Counted from the stretch's first letter, positions 26,601 through 36,022 are shown. The stretch is DNA of 64,000 nt from Algoriphagus zhangzhouensis (GCF_900148515.1 NZ_FRXN01000001.1:558001-622000), one strand, 5' to 3'. Notes: generated by a model not told the origin, from the sequence alone. A program made the numbers and translations.

Positions 26601-29600
26601 TTACTCTACGATCATTGTTCCAAACATAATTCTCCAGTGTCCAGGAACTGTACATACAAATGGATATTCTCCAGGCTCGGTAGGTGCAGTGAAGACGATG
26701 GTTTCTACTCCTTCAGGATCAACAAGCGCAGTCGCCGCAATCACTTCAGGGATATTTGGAACATAGTTTTGTTCAGCTCCTTTTGGATCTCTAGCCAATT
26801 CATCTGCAGCTTTTCCGATGATTTCCATGGTACCTTTTTTACCTATTACTAGGTTGTGCTGCATGAAATCAGGGTTTTCTACATCGATTGTTACTTGAGA
26901 ACCTGCTTTCACAGTGAAGGTAGACTTGTTGAATTTCATCTCATGAGGAACAACAGCGATTTTCACCATAGAAGTACCATTGGCATTGGATGCTGAGGTA
27001 TCCTCTGAGCCAGAAGTCATTCCAGAACCAGGTTTTTTCAAGCCCAGAGTAGATTTGTTACTCAATCTACCGTTGAACCACCAAGTTCCTTCGTATTTAC
27101 CAACTACATATCTGCTGTCATTGGTACCAGCTCTTACTCGGCTTGGAGTCAATTCTTCAGTAAACAATCCTGCAGTTTTTCCTTTTGCTACTTCAGCTCC
27201 ATCTATTTTCAAAGTCATAGATCCATCCTCAACCAAAGTTGCATCGATCGTAAACAATTCTTCAGGAAGACCTTTTGGAGAACTGATGATAGTTTGCTTT
27301 TCGTTTTGAGCTACTGCGAAATACAATTTGTCATCCATCACGTACAAACTGTAGCCGTTTGTATTATTTCCTTGAGCTACCAAAACACCCTCTAAAGGAT
27401 CATCGGCTTTGGAAATCATCATTCTGATAGAGATTTCTTTCCCTCTTGCATCTGGTGGGAAAAGGATAGAGTTACGCTGATCCAAAGGATATTGCTCACT
27501 AACCAAACCTCTTGCAATTTTCTCAGTCAAGGTCAATTCTTCCTCTTTGTCAAATGCAGGATCCAAGTCAACAAACTCAGTCGGATGAGCCAAAACAGCT
27601 GCAAAAACTGCTTGTGGCAAATAAGGATCATCGGCGTTTTCAGCATTTGCAGCGGCTTTCACCAATTCTTTGGATGCATCTTCAGAGAAAGGCATTTCTG
27701 AAAGTGTCAAGAATGCATATTTTCTTGTATGAAGGTCTTTATCCTCCAAGATGCCTGAACCCAAAATGGCTTTCAAAGTTTCTTGAGTAGGAGGAAGGAC
27801 TCTCAAAGCATTTTTTCTAACCCCTGCAGAAGGATGCTTCAAAGCTTTCTCCACAATCATATCTGCTTCTCTGTTGCTTCCGTCCAATTGTCCTAGACCA
27901 TGCAAAGCCCATAGCGCATTGATAGCAGGACCATTGATTCCTATTTCGTCAGTGGACTGATCAGAAATGATTTTATACAAATCAGAAAGAACCTCAGTGT
28001 TTTTGTTTTCTACGATCAATCGCTGAGCAGTCAATCTCCAGAACATGTTTTCACTCTTCAATGCTTCAATCAATTCAGAATTGGAAGCATCTTTCAAATC
28101 GAAAGTTTTGGAAGGCGTACCACCTTTATAAACTACGCGATAGATTCTACCATGCTGACGGTCACGCATTGGATTGATATAGGCATTTCCTTCACCATTT
28201 TCCCATCCTCTTGGAGTTGGGTTATGTTGGATGATAAAGTTGTACCAATCAGCTACCCAAAGTGCTCCGTCAGGACCTACTTCTGCGTGAACAGGAGAGA
28301 ACCACTCGTCAGAGCTTGCTAGAATATTGAATTTGTTTTTTTCAGTATAACCAGAGCCATTTGCATTGATTTGAGCATTGTGAAGTACACGTCCAGTTGG
28401 CTCAGCTACGAAAGCAATTTTGTTCCAATAAGATTCAGGGAAACTCCTAGCAGTGTAGAAATTGTGTCCAGCAGCAGCAGTATAAGATCCATGCCAGTCA
28501 ACTTGTCTCAAGAATGGAGTCAAATGAGGCATATCATAGTGCGTATCGATACCATGAACTGTATTGGCAGAACCTTGGTAAATAGGTCTTTTGATATACT
28601 TGTTTGCCATGGAGTAATACACAGAGTGCTGTCCGTTGGCAGTAGAGATAAAGGTTTCGAAATCTTCAGTGAAACCCAATCCCCAAGTGTTGTTGGAGGT
28701 ATTTCCTAGGTATTCCAAGTTTTCGCCGGATGGCTCAAATCTATAAACGCCTTGTCCAAAAGAATGTCTTTGGCCGCTTACTTCACCATTGAAGCCAGAG
28801 TAACCTAAAACACCCCATACTTTATTGTCAAATCCGTATTTCAAGTTAGATGGACCTGCGTGAGTATCTGATTTACCCCAGCCAGTCATTACTACTTCTT
28901 TTACATCTGCTTTGTCATCTCCGTCGGTATCTTTCAAGAATACAAAATCAGGAGCCATAGAAATTAAAACACCTCCATTAACAGCCATGATAGATGTAGG
29001 AATGTTCAATCCTTCTGCGAAAATGGTCACTTTATCAGCTTTACCATCTCCGTCAGTATCTTCCAAAATCTTGATTTTGTCATCGCCACCTTCTTTTCTG
29101 ATTTCATTTGGATAATCAGTAGTTTCGATCACAAACAATCTTCCTCTTTCATCCCAAGTCATTGCAATTGGGTTGATGATCATTGGCTCAGAAGCAAAAA
29201 GCTCCAATTCAAAGCCTACAGGCACCTGAACCAATTTCATGCTCTCTTCCGGAGAAAGTGGATGCTGGAAACGTGGAGCTGGATCTCTTTTTTCGTAGTT
29301 AGGAATCTCCGCATCTTCGAAAGTAGGAGTAGGGATATTGTAAGCAGTCAAAAGCTCATTGACTTTATCACCTACAGCCCATAGAATACCATTTGCTACA
29401 AGCTGCTGGAACTCTTCTTTTTCCCAAGTTTTTTCATTGTGCCCGTAGGCAGTATAAAACACACGTCCTTCTCCTTCATCACGAGTCCAAGTGTAAGGCT
29501 CTTTATGGTCACCTTCCACTCGCTCCATTAATACATGCATGTCAGGATTTACTTTGGAATGGACATAAGTCTCATCCCAAGTCTCAAATTCCTCAATTCC

Positions 29601-30089
29601 ATCCATGATTGGATGCTCAGCATCTATAATATCCACAGTAAAATCTCCCACACCATGTGTGCTAAATTGCCCTCCGACGGCTGATATGTACCAATCGGAA
29701 TTTTGGAAGCAAAAAGAGGCGCTGTGAATAGGAATTAAAGCTTTACCACCTTGAACATAGTCCTTAAGAGCAGATTCCTGATCAGGAGAAATTTGATCAT
29801 GGTTGGCATAAATCATCAATCCGTCATAGTTGGCAAGGGTGCCTGGATTGAGATCATTGGGATCGGTCGTGTAAGTTAGGTTGATCCCTTTTTGAAAAAG
29901 AGGAGTTTCTAAATACATCATCAATTTCTCAGAATTGTGATGTTCACTCTCGTGTCCTAAAACCAAAATCTCCACTCTACGTGGTTCGGTCATGGAAAGG
30001 AAGCTCTGCTCTTTTTTGCAGGCGAATAGCAGGGTCAAGAAGGCTAAGACAATGAAACCTCTAAAACCCGATTTGTTGTATTTACTCAT
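26601..30089 (-). CDS. Lipoprotein fusion: ThuA, propeller dehydrogenase, HEAT, LamG-like and azurin-type domains
   Basis: An 1,162-residue surface lipoprotein (lipobox LLFAC, about Cys24). Order: ThuA-like class I amidotransferase fold (about 38-245), GDH-like beta-propeller (about 270-660, with DTDGDGKADK, DTDGDDKADV and HAEVGPDGALWVADWYN), HEAT repeats (about 680-850), a LamG/concanavalin-like domain (about 870-1020), a Ser/Gly linker and a type 1 copper domain (about 1055-1162). The copper ligands are clear: His in QHNLV and the azurin-style C-T-V-P-G-H-x3-M near the end. I infer oxidation of a sugar with electrons passed to a tethered blue copper centre. First gene of the operon with the isomerase and Gfo/Idh/MocA genes; AraC gene divergent. 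Confidence 0.88.
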   Translation of the reverse strand: MSKYNKSGFRGFIVLAFLTLLFACKKEQSFLSMTEPRRVEILVLGHESEHHNSEKLMMYLETPLFQKGINLTYTTDPNDLNPGTLANYDGLMIYANHDQISPDQESALKDYVQGGKALIPIHSASFCFQNSDWYISAVGGQFSTHGVGDFTVDIIDAEHPIMDGIEEFETWDETYVHSKVNPDMHVLMERVEGDHKEPYTWTRDEGEGRVFYTAYGHNEKTWEKEEFQQLVANGILWAVGDKVNELLTAYNIPTPTFEDAEIPNYEKRDPAPRFQHPLSPEESMKLVQVPVGFELELFASEPMIINPIAMTWDERGRLFVIETTDYPNEIRKEGGDDKIKILEDTDGDGKADKVTIFAEGLNIPTSIMAVNGGVLISMAPDFVFLKDTDGDDKADVKEVVMTGWGKSDTHAGPSNLKYGFDNKVWGVLGYSGFNGEVSGQRHSFGQGVYRFEPSGENLEYLGNTSNNTWGLGFTEDFETFISTANGQHSVYYSMANKYIKRPIYQGSANTVHGIDTHYDMPHLTPFLRQVDWHGSYTAAAGHNFYTARSFPESYWNKIAFVAEPTGRVLHNAQINANGSGYTEKNKFNILASSDEWFSPVHAEVGPDGALWVADWYNFIIQHNPTPRGWENGEGNAYINPMRDRQHGRIYRVVYKGGTPSKTFDLKDASNSELIEALKSENMFWRLTAQRLIVENKNTEVLSDLYKIISDQSTDEIGINGPAINALWALHGLGQLDGSNREADMIVEKALKHPSAGVRKNALRVLPPTQETLKAILGSGILEDKDLHTRKYAFLTLSEMPFSEDASKELVKAAANAENADDPYLPQAVFAAVLAHPTEFVDLDPAFDKEEELTLTEKIARGLVSEQYPLDQRNSILFPPDARGKEISIRMMISKADDPLEGVLVAQGNNTNGYSLYVMDDKLYFAVAQNEKQTIISSPKGLPEELFTIDATLVEDGSMTLKIDGAEVAKGKTAGLFTEELTPSRVRAGTNDSRYVVGKYEGTWWFNGRLSNKSTLGLKKPGSGMTSGSEDTSASNANGTSMVKIAVVPHEMKFNKSTFTVKAGSQVTIDVENPDFMQHNLVIGKKGTMEIIGKAADELARDPKGAEQNYVPNIPEVIAATALVDPEGVETIVFTAPTEPGEYPFVCTVPGHWRIMFGTMIVE

Positions 30090-30225
30090 CCTTTGGGTTT
30101 ATGAATTTTTTTAGGCTACTATATTCCTAATTTTAGAAGAGGAAGTCCAACTGTATACTTTTAAATTCTGACTGTTTTTTGATATTTATTTTTACATTGT
30201 AAGCAAATCTTATCAATAATCAGGA

Positions 30226-31095
30226 ATGAAACCTGTTCAAAAGTCAAGAATTCCAGCAAATAAAGCTTTTATAATCAAGGAGTTGATTGCTCCTTACTTT
30301 GATAATAAATGGCATTTCCATTCTGAGTTTCAGCTCTTTGTAGCTTTGAAAGGGAAGGGGACCCGTTTTATCGGAGACAATATGCAATCCTTCGAGGAAG
30401 GAGACATGGTCATGACCGGTCCCAACTTGCCTCATCTTTGGAGAAATGACCTGGAATATTTTGATTCCAACTCCGGTTTGGAAACCCATGGAATCGTCAT
30501 CTATTTTCCAGATACTTTTTTGAATAATTCGGTATTCAAGCTCGAAGAGTTCAGTTTTATCTCCTCATTGCTCCATAAGTCATCCCGAGGAATTCAGATT
30601 TCCGGAAAAACCAATTTGGAAGTTACGAGCCTGATGAAGGAGCTTTTGGAAGTTGAGGGGATTGAAAGTATTATCCATCTATTGAAGATTTTGCAAAAAA
30701 TAGCCGTTTCTGAAGATTGTAGACTGATCACGGAAGCTACCTATATCAATACTCATAAGGAATCAGAAAAGGATCGGATGGGGATGGTATTCGATTTTGT
30801 GATGCATAACTTCCGGGATAAAATCTCCTTAAAAGAAGTCGCTGATATCTGTAATCTCTCCGAAAGTGCTTTTAGTCGCTATTTTAAAAGTAGAGCCAAT
30901 CAGTCCTTTTCTGATTTTCTAAGCCAAATCCGGATCAATCATGCCTATAAGCTCCTACAGGATGAATCCATGAACATCAGTCAAATCTGCTATGAATGCG
31001 GATTTTTCACCCTTTCCAATTTCAATAAGCAGTTTAAAGAGCGAAGCGGAAAGACCCCTTTGGAATATAGAAAGGAGTTTACCACCCGCTATTAA
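30226..31095 (+). CDS. AraC family transcriptional regulator
   Basis: A 289-residue regulator. The N-terminal cupin-like sensor (FDNKWHFHSEFQLFVALKGKGTRFIGD, EEGDMVMTGPNLPHLW) probably binds a sugar or related ligand. The C-terminal two helix-turn-helix motifs are LKEVADICNLSESAFSRYFK and ISQICYECGFFTLSNFNKQF with the closing GKTPLEYR. It is divergent from the ThuA/propeller operon across 136 bases, so control of that operon is a reasonable inference. Its TAA stop overlaps by one base the start of the 170-bp element. Confidence 0.92.
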   Translation: MKPVQKSRIPANKAFIIKELIAPYFDNKWHFHSEFQLFVALKGKGTRFIGDNMQSFEEGDMVMTGPNLPHLWRNDLEYFDSNSGLETHGIVIYFPDTFLNNSVFKLEEFSFISSLLHKSSRGIQISGKTNLEVTSLMKELLEVEGIESIIHLLKILQKIAVSEDCRLITEATYINTHKESEKDRMGMVFDFVMHNFRDKISLKEVADICNLSESAFSRYFKSRANQSFSDFLSQIRINHAYKLLQDESMNISQICYECGFFTLSNFNKQFKERSGKTPLEYRKEFTTRY

Positions 31096-31264
31096 ACCCG
31101 AAATATGCAATAGCAATTCTATTTAATCCATTAATTGCTTCAAAATCAGTCATTACATTGCTGTTTTCAACTTCACCATAGCGGTGCTATGCCTCAGTTT
31201 CCAAACAGTCTGATTTTCTTGCAATTAATGACTCCATAACGAAACCTATTGCATAATCCGGGTT
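31095..31264. repeat. 170-bp palindromic element, copy B
   Basis: Inverted relative to copy A at 24351-24520, same length, about 94 percent identical by hand alignment. Starts on the last base of the AraC stop codon and ends 7 bases before the stop of the LytTR gene. Confidence 0.95.
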
Positions 31265-31270
31265 ATAGGC

Positions 31271-31948
31271 TTAAGCCTTGAATTTTTCCTGAATCCCGTC
31301 TAAATACGTAGAGCTCACCGGAACAGTATGACCTTTCAGATGCAATTGATGTCTTTCAATACGATTTACTAATTGGGCATTAGCCAAAAAGGATCGATGT
31401 GTCCGGATAAAATAGGAGGGCAGTTCCTGTTCTACTTGAGCCAAAGTCATTCTACTTACTACTTTTTGATCCGTAAGCTGGAAGTTCACATAGTTGGCTT
31501 GGGATTCACAATACAATAAATCCTGAAAATCCACCCGAACGCTTCCATCGGTTGTTCTGACAAAAATATAGGCCGGATCATTTCCAGGTTGGAGAGAAAG
31601 CCAATCCTGAGCTTTTTGGCAGGCCTTGAGAAATCTGGAAAATGAAAAAGGCTTCAACAGGTAATCCAGAGCATCCAATTCAAAACCCTTCACAGCAAAA
31701 TCCGAATAAGCGGTAGTGAAAATCACCTGAGTTTCCGTAGGAAGTAATTCAGCTAAATCTATCCCTGAGATATCAGGCATATTGATATCCAAAAATACCA
31801 ATTGAACGGGATTGGCTTTCAGATATTCCAACCCCTCAATTGCATTGGTAAAATATTCTTTGACTTCTATAAAAGGCACTTTGGAGGCGTGCGATTTGAT
31901 CACCTCCAAAGCAAAAGATTCGTCGTCGATGGCGATTGCCGTCAGCAT
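31271..31948 (-). CDS. LytTR-type response regulator
   Basis: A 225-residue regulator with a receiver domain (AIDDESFALEVI, phospho-acceptor Asp in LVFLDINMPDI, TTAYSDFAVKGFELDALDYLLKPF) and a C-terminal LytTR DNA-binding domain (about 130-225, IFVRTTDGSVRVDFQDLLYCESQANY, FIRTHRSFLANAQLV). Starts 3 bases after the histidine kinase gene stop and forms a LytS/LytR-like pair with it. Targets unknown. Confidence 0.94.
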   Translation of the reverse strand: MLTAIAIDDESFALEVIKSHASKVPFIEVKEYFTNAIEGLEYLKANPVQLVFLDINMPDISGIDLAELLPTETQVIFTTAYSDFAVKGFELDALDYLLKPFSFSRFLKACQKAQDWLSLQPGNDPAYIFVRTTDGSVRVDFQDLLYCESQANYVNFQLTDQKVVSRMTLAQVEQELPSYFIRTHRSFLANAQLVNRIERHQLHLKGHTVPVSSTYLDGIQEKFKA

Positions 31949-31951
31949 AGG

Positions 31952-33370
31952 TTATTGTAGTTGGATGGAAAAATGTACAAAGAAATCAGAGTCATTGGAA
32001 ACAATACTGAGTTCATGTTTTTCAGGATAGGTCAGCTCCAGACGCTTTTTCACATTCTCCAATCCGATTCCGGATTCTTCGCGGTCTTGTTCTGATTTGG
32101 ATTTTTCTGGGTGTACGCTATTAACCACATCCAAATGAAGAGAACCGGCGATGCATCTCAAATTGATTTTGATCCAAGATTTTTCTTTGGAACTGATTCC
32201 GTGTTTAAAGGCATTTTCTACGAAAGGAATAATCAGCATTGGAGCGATATTGCCAGAACATTGGTTTTCATTGATCTGAATGTCTACATCTAGGTTTTTC
32301 TGCGCTCCAAATCGCAGCATCTGCAGATCCAGGTAGTTTTTCAGATAGGTTATTTCTCTGCTCACAGGAATTTGAGGCATCTGATTTTCATGAAGCATAA
32401 AGCGCATCATATCGCCCAGCTTTTGAATTCCATCGGAGGTCTTTTCTGCATTTTCCATCAAAGAACTCGCATAAAGCGTGTTTAGTGCATTGAACAAGAA
32501 ATGTGGATTGATCTGAGAACGCAAGAAATCCATGCTTGCATTTCCTTGATTTACTTGGGTAGTCAAGGTGGTGATAGTTCCTGTAAATGAATCGTATTTT
32601 TTGAAAACCAAATTGCTTAAAGGAATCACAATCAATGCTGCAATAGCGGCTACCATGACTCCAATCAAGAAGATAAATTCTTCATTGTTATCTGCAGCAA
32701 TAATGAAGAAAATCAACAGGATAATACCTAACAGTAAAGCCAGAAACCAATTTGCTCTTTTGGTTTTTCCTTTTTGTCTATTTCTATAAATCAGGAAGTA
32801 GTTAAATGCGATAACAATCAGAATAGCTGGAACAATCAGAATAAAGAATACCAGAGCTACTTCATTGGTAATTGTTCTTTGCGACAGCACCAAAAACAAA
32901 ATCAGAAATAAATAGGCGAGGATGAGCCTTAATTGGTTATAAAAGGAGAAATCCTGAAAACGGGGAGGAGTGAGCATTTCTTTGATCACAAATGCCGAAA
33001 GGTGATAGCTGGCATACAAAAGGACCATTCCGAAATAAAGGAAAAATACATTGGGCACTGCTCCGTTAAGGCTAACAGTAGCAATAACCGAAAGGATTAG
33101 ACTTCCTGTTAATGTGAGTAAAGAGAACCCCACCAATTGCCAGACGTTTCGGTTTTTGATGTAGGTAGGGACCAGTTTCATATGAACTATATAGAAACTC
33201 GCAAATATGACACTGGGTACCAGCACGTTCTTTAAGGATCGTACACCTTCAAGTCCAGACCATCTGAGATAGCTGCTTTGAGAAATTAAGTTGAACAGAA
33301 TAATACAGACGAAAGTGATGGTTACCATCCACCATTCGATCTGTCGAAAGTCTAAACTTTTGTTTTTCAT
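31952..33370 (-). CDS. LytS-type membrane histidine kinase
   Basis: A 472-residue kinase with about eight N-terminal membrane segments in two groups (1-240), no periplasmic sensor domain of note, then a His-kinase domain of the internal-region type (QINPHFLFNALNTLYASSL, phospho-His near 290) and an ATPase domain (APMLIIPFVENAFKHGIS, GIGLENVKKRLEL). Partner of the LytTR regulator directly downstream. A 38-codon membrane ORF ends 4 bases upstream. Confidence 0.92.
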   Translation of the reverse strand: MKNKSLDFRQIEWWMVTITFVCIILFNLISQSSYLRWSGLEGVRSLKNVLVPSVIFASFYIVHMKLVPTYIKNRNVWQLVGFSLLTLTGSLILSVIATVSLNGAVPNVFFLYFGMVLLYASYHLSAFVIKEMLTPPRFQDFSFYNQLRLILAYLFLILFLVLSQRTITNEVALVFFILIVPAILIVIAFNYFLIYRNRQKGKTKRANWFLALLLGIILLIFFIIAADNNEEFIFLIGVMVAAIAALIVIPLSNLVFKKYDSFTGTITTLTTQVNQGNASMDFLRSQINPHFLFNALNTLYASSLMENAEKTSDGIQKLGDMMRFMLHENQMPQIPVSREITYLKNYLDLQMLRFGAQKNLDVDIQINENQCSGNIAPMLIIPFVENAFKHGISSKEKSWIKINLRCIAGSLHLDVVNSVHPEKSKSEQDREESGIGLENVKKRLELTYPEKHELSIVSNDSDFFVHFSIQLQ

Positions 33371-33374
33371 GGGA

Positions 33375-33491
33375 TTAGTTGAAAGAAACTAGCGTGAATA
33401 ATTGATACAACAGCGCCAGAAGCATCAAAAATAAGTATCCACGGTTGGATTCCTTAAGATGGTTAGGTGTTTCGCTGCTTTTTGTTTTCAT
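33375..33491 (-). CDS. Small membrane protein upstream of the histidine kinase
   Basis: A 38-codon frame, ATG at 33491 and TAA ending at 33375, four bases before the kinase ATG. The product has a polar N-terminus (MKTKSSETPNHLKESNRG) and one hydrophobic segment (YLFLMLLALLYQLFTLVSF), so it is predicted to span the membrane once. The tight spacing suggests translational coupling with the kinase; a role as kinase partner or leader is only an inference. No homologue can be recognised by eye. Confidence 0.5.
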   Translation of the reverse strand: MKTKSSETPNHLKESNRGYLFLMLLALLYQLFTLVSFN

Positions 33492-33495
33492 GAAA

Positions 33496-33526
33496 CAAGA
33501 ATACAGCACAGCAACACCTTACTCAA
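33496..33526 (-). promoter_or_regulatory. Possible promoter for the small ORF-kinase-regulator operon
   Basis: On the minus strand TTG (33526-33524), 20-base spacer, TATTCTTG (33503-33496), seven of eight bases of TAnnTTTG. It lies only 4 bases before the small ORF ATG, so the message would be nearly leaderless. Confidence 0.4.
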
Positions 33527-33779
33527 TTAGTTGGGATGAAATGGGGGATAGGTGGGATGGAATTTTTTAGCTTATAGTTTTTAAACAGAATAGCGCAAGT
33601 CTCCAGACTTGTGCTTTTCAATGTTGCAGGTTAAAACTGCTATTATTTAAATGTGTCTAGAGATTTTTTCACTGCTTTAGTAATGGTAGTCAGGACTATA
33701 AAGTTTACCTTAAATTCATAAGAGGAATTCAAATCATTTTTTATCTAACTTTTGAAAGACCAAAAGTTACAAAAGTCTT

Positions 33780-33935
33780 TTGCTTGAATTGGCTTAAAAA
33801 TGTCTTCGGACATTTTCTGCCGGATTGGGTCAAACGCTAAAAATCGCCGGATTTCCGAACAAGTTCGGAACTAGCCGATTTTCTTAACGCTTGTTGACCT
33901 CAATCCGTCACCAGCCAATTCAAAGCAAATTGTCC
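33780..33935. repeat. Large imperfect palindromic element (about 155 bp)
   Basis: Outer arms TTTGCTTGAATTGGCT and AGCCAATTCAAAGCAAA are inverted; inner arms CGGATTG.GGTCAA..CG.TAA and their complement follow. The centre is TTCCGAAC-AA-GTTCGGAA (33853-33870). One arm carries an extra hairpin AAAATGTC-TTCG-GACATTTT (33797-33816). Only one copy is in this window. I recall similar palindromes between Bacteroidota genes, but could not check this. Confidence 0.75.
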
Positions 33936-34072
33936 AATTGAAATCATGGGTAAATTTTCAAACAATTGGCAAAAAGGTGTCTTTAAATTGAGGAGAGGAC
34001 TTCAATTTTAGTCTGGATCCGCCTTCCAGTTTTGGGAGTTAAGAAATCAATTGTGAGGGAGGTAATTAGGAG

Positions 34073-34093
34073 GCCTGCCTGCAGCAGGCAGGC
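34073..34093. repeat. 21-base GC-rich hairpin
   Basis: GCCTGCCTGC and GCAGGCAGGC pair perfectly around a single A. It stands out sharply in an AT-rich intergenic stretch. Confidence 0.85.
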
Positions 34094-34188
34094 TTGTCTG
34101 ACGAAAATTTTGCTACTTCAAACTTCAAGTCACCACAAGAGCCAATGCAAAATTGAGGAGTTTGCTGACGTGTGGGGAGGAAATTGAT

Positions 34189-34555
34189 TTTAAACCAAAA
34201 ATGGATAGTGGCCTATTTCCACCTTAATTCGTGAAACGTATTTCTTTAAAAATTTAGACTGCCACGTTCCGTAAGCTCCACTCGCAGTGACGAAGTCTTT
34301 AACGTCATTGCGAGGAGAGGAAAGATACTAAGCAATCTATTTCTCCCGCAGATTCACACAGCCCCAATAATCATCGCGGGCCACAGATTTTCACTGATCT
34401 CATCTCGCCGAAGGCTTATCTGACTGACCGAAGGGAAGTATATCTCAGCGCAGCTGTATCTTTATTGTATCTCGCCGAAGGCCTATCTCCACCTTATTTC
34501 GCAAAGCGTATTTCTATTAAATCCTCTCTGTGCGCTCTGTGGTAAATAATTTTCC
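34189..34555. repeat. Non-coding repeat patchwork, 3' side of the DASS gene
   Basis: The 1.06 kb between 33492 and 34555 has no credible gene. This part holds an inverted pair CTCGCAGTGAC/GTCATTGCGAG (34281-34314), a unit CGCCGAAGGCCTATCTCCACC (34470 onward), its partial copy at 34212-34245 and CCGAAGGGAAGTATATCTCA at 34428 onward. The last, with the next seven bases, recurs inverted and unchanged at 51614-51640. Confidence 0.8.
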
Positions 34556-36022
34556 TTAAAAAGGATACATCTCCAAATCGATTCCCCATAAGACTGGTAA
34601 AAGGAAATAAACCATCATGGTGACCAGGATAATGGATAGGATATTGAGCCAGAAACCTGCTCGAACCATGTCTTTCATTTGTAGGAAGCCAGAACCAAAT
34701 ACAATGGCGTTGGGAGGAGTGGCGACAGGAAGCATAAAGGCACAACTTGCTGCTAAAGTTGCTCCAACCATCAATCCAAATGGATGTAAATCCAACTTGA
34801 CAGCTACAGAAGCCAAAATCGGCAATAACATGGAAGCTGTGGCCACATTGGAAGTGACTTCGGTTAAGAAATTTACGGATGCGATGATGACTAGGAGCAA
34901 AACAAAGAATCCGACACCTTCTATTAAAGTGAAGCGCTGACCGATCCATTCTGCTAAGCCGGTTTCCTTAAACCCTTCAGCCAATGCCAATCCGCCTCCA
35001 AATAGGATCAAAACACCCCAAGGAATCTTTTCTGCCGTTTTCCAGTCCAAAATTCTTCCTTTCTTTTTGGAATCTGGAAGCATAAAGAGGATGACCACGC
35101 CGGTCAAAACGATAATGGTATCATCGATTCCGGGGATATATTTGGAAAGGAAAAAGCTTCTGGAAATCCAGGCCAAACAAACCAAAGAGAAGACGATAAG
35201 CACATTTTTCTCTTCATAAGACATCTTTCCAAGTTCTTTCAAACGGTCAGAAACGATGGATTTGGCGTTTTCAAGGTTGAATTTGCGGGGGAGAGGGTTA
35301 GCGAAATTCACCAGGTAGTACCAGCAGATAAAAATCAGAATTACTGACAAAGGGAAACCAAATAGCATCCATTCGTTGAAACCGATCTGATAATCATATA
35401 AATCAGAAACTACAGCCGCCAAAATCGTATTGGTGGGTGTTCCGATCAATGTTGCCAAACCGCCAATAGAAGCACTATAGGCGATTCCCAGCATAATATT
35501 TTTACCTAATCTGTCTCCAAGTGACTCATTATCATCACCAAACTGGCTTTGAAACTGCTTGACAACGGCCAAACCAATCGGTAGCATCATCAAAGAAGTC
35601 GCAGAATTGGAGATCCACATGGAAAGGAATCCTGTGGCACAAATAAAACCCAAGACAATAGTTCTCAGGTTAGTTCCAATTAAATTAATGATCGATAGGG
35701 CGATTCTTCGGTGCAAATTCCATTTTTCTATACCAGTAGCCATTAGAAAACCACCCATATACAACATCACCGTAGGATGCATATAATTTGCTGAAACGCT
35801 TCCAATCTTGAGAATTCCCATGGTTGGCATCAGAACTAATGGCAAAAATGCTGTAGCTGCAATAGGTAAAGCTTCGGTAATCCACCAGATAGCCATCCAG
35901 ACTGCAATTGCCAACATGGATTGAGCTTGAGGATTTAAATCTGGAGACTCTACCAAAAAAAGAATTGCTAGGAATGCTAGAGGTCCGGCAAATAGGCCAA
36001 GAGTTGAAAGATTAATTTTCAT
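34556..36022 (-). CDS. DASS (SLC13) family anion symporter
   Basis: Sodium-coupled dicarboxylate or sulfate uptake transporter in the inner membrane. The 488 residues form about 11 to 12 membrane segments with the two substrate/sodium clamshell motifs (ISNSATSLMMLPIG near 135 and TSNVATASMLLPI near 390) and the family stretch ITEALPIAATAFLPLVLMP. Full length. Stands alone between repeat-rich spacers. The particular anion cannot be told. Confidence 0.92.
   Translation of the reverse strand: MKINLSTLGLFAGPLAFLAILFLVESPDLNPQAQSMLAIAVWMAIWWITEALPIAATAFLPLVLMPTMGILKIGSVSANYMHPTVMLYMGGFLMATGIEKWNLHRRIALSIINLIGTNLRTIVLGFICATGFLSMWISNSATSLMMLPIGLAVVKQFQSQFGDDNESLGDRLGKNIMLGIAYSASIGGLATLIGTPTNTILAAVVSDLYDYQIGFNEWMLFGFPLSVILIFICWYYLVNFANPLPRKFNLENAKSIVSDRLKELGKMSYEEKNVLIVFSLVCLAWISRSFFLSKYIPGIDDTIIVLTGVVILFMLPDSKKKGRILDWKTAEKIPWGVLILFGGGLALAEGFKETGLAEWIGQRFTLIEGVGFFVLLLVIIASVNFLTEVTSNVATASMLLPILASVAVKLDLHPFGLMVGATLAASCAFMLPVATPPNAIVFGSGFLQMKDMVRAGFWLNILSIILVTMMVYFLLPVLWGIDLEMYPF

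Noticed and set aside
26409..26852. 147-residue plus-strand frame
   Set aside because: Spans the junction of two certain minus-strand genes; no signal or motif.
34494..34949. 151-residue minus-strand frame overlapping the DASS gene end
   Set aside because: Shifted frame of a well-supported transporter, with His/Arg/Cys-rich nonsense composition.
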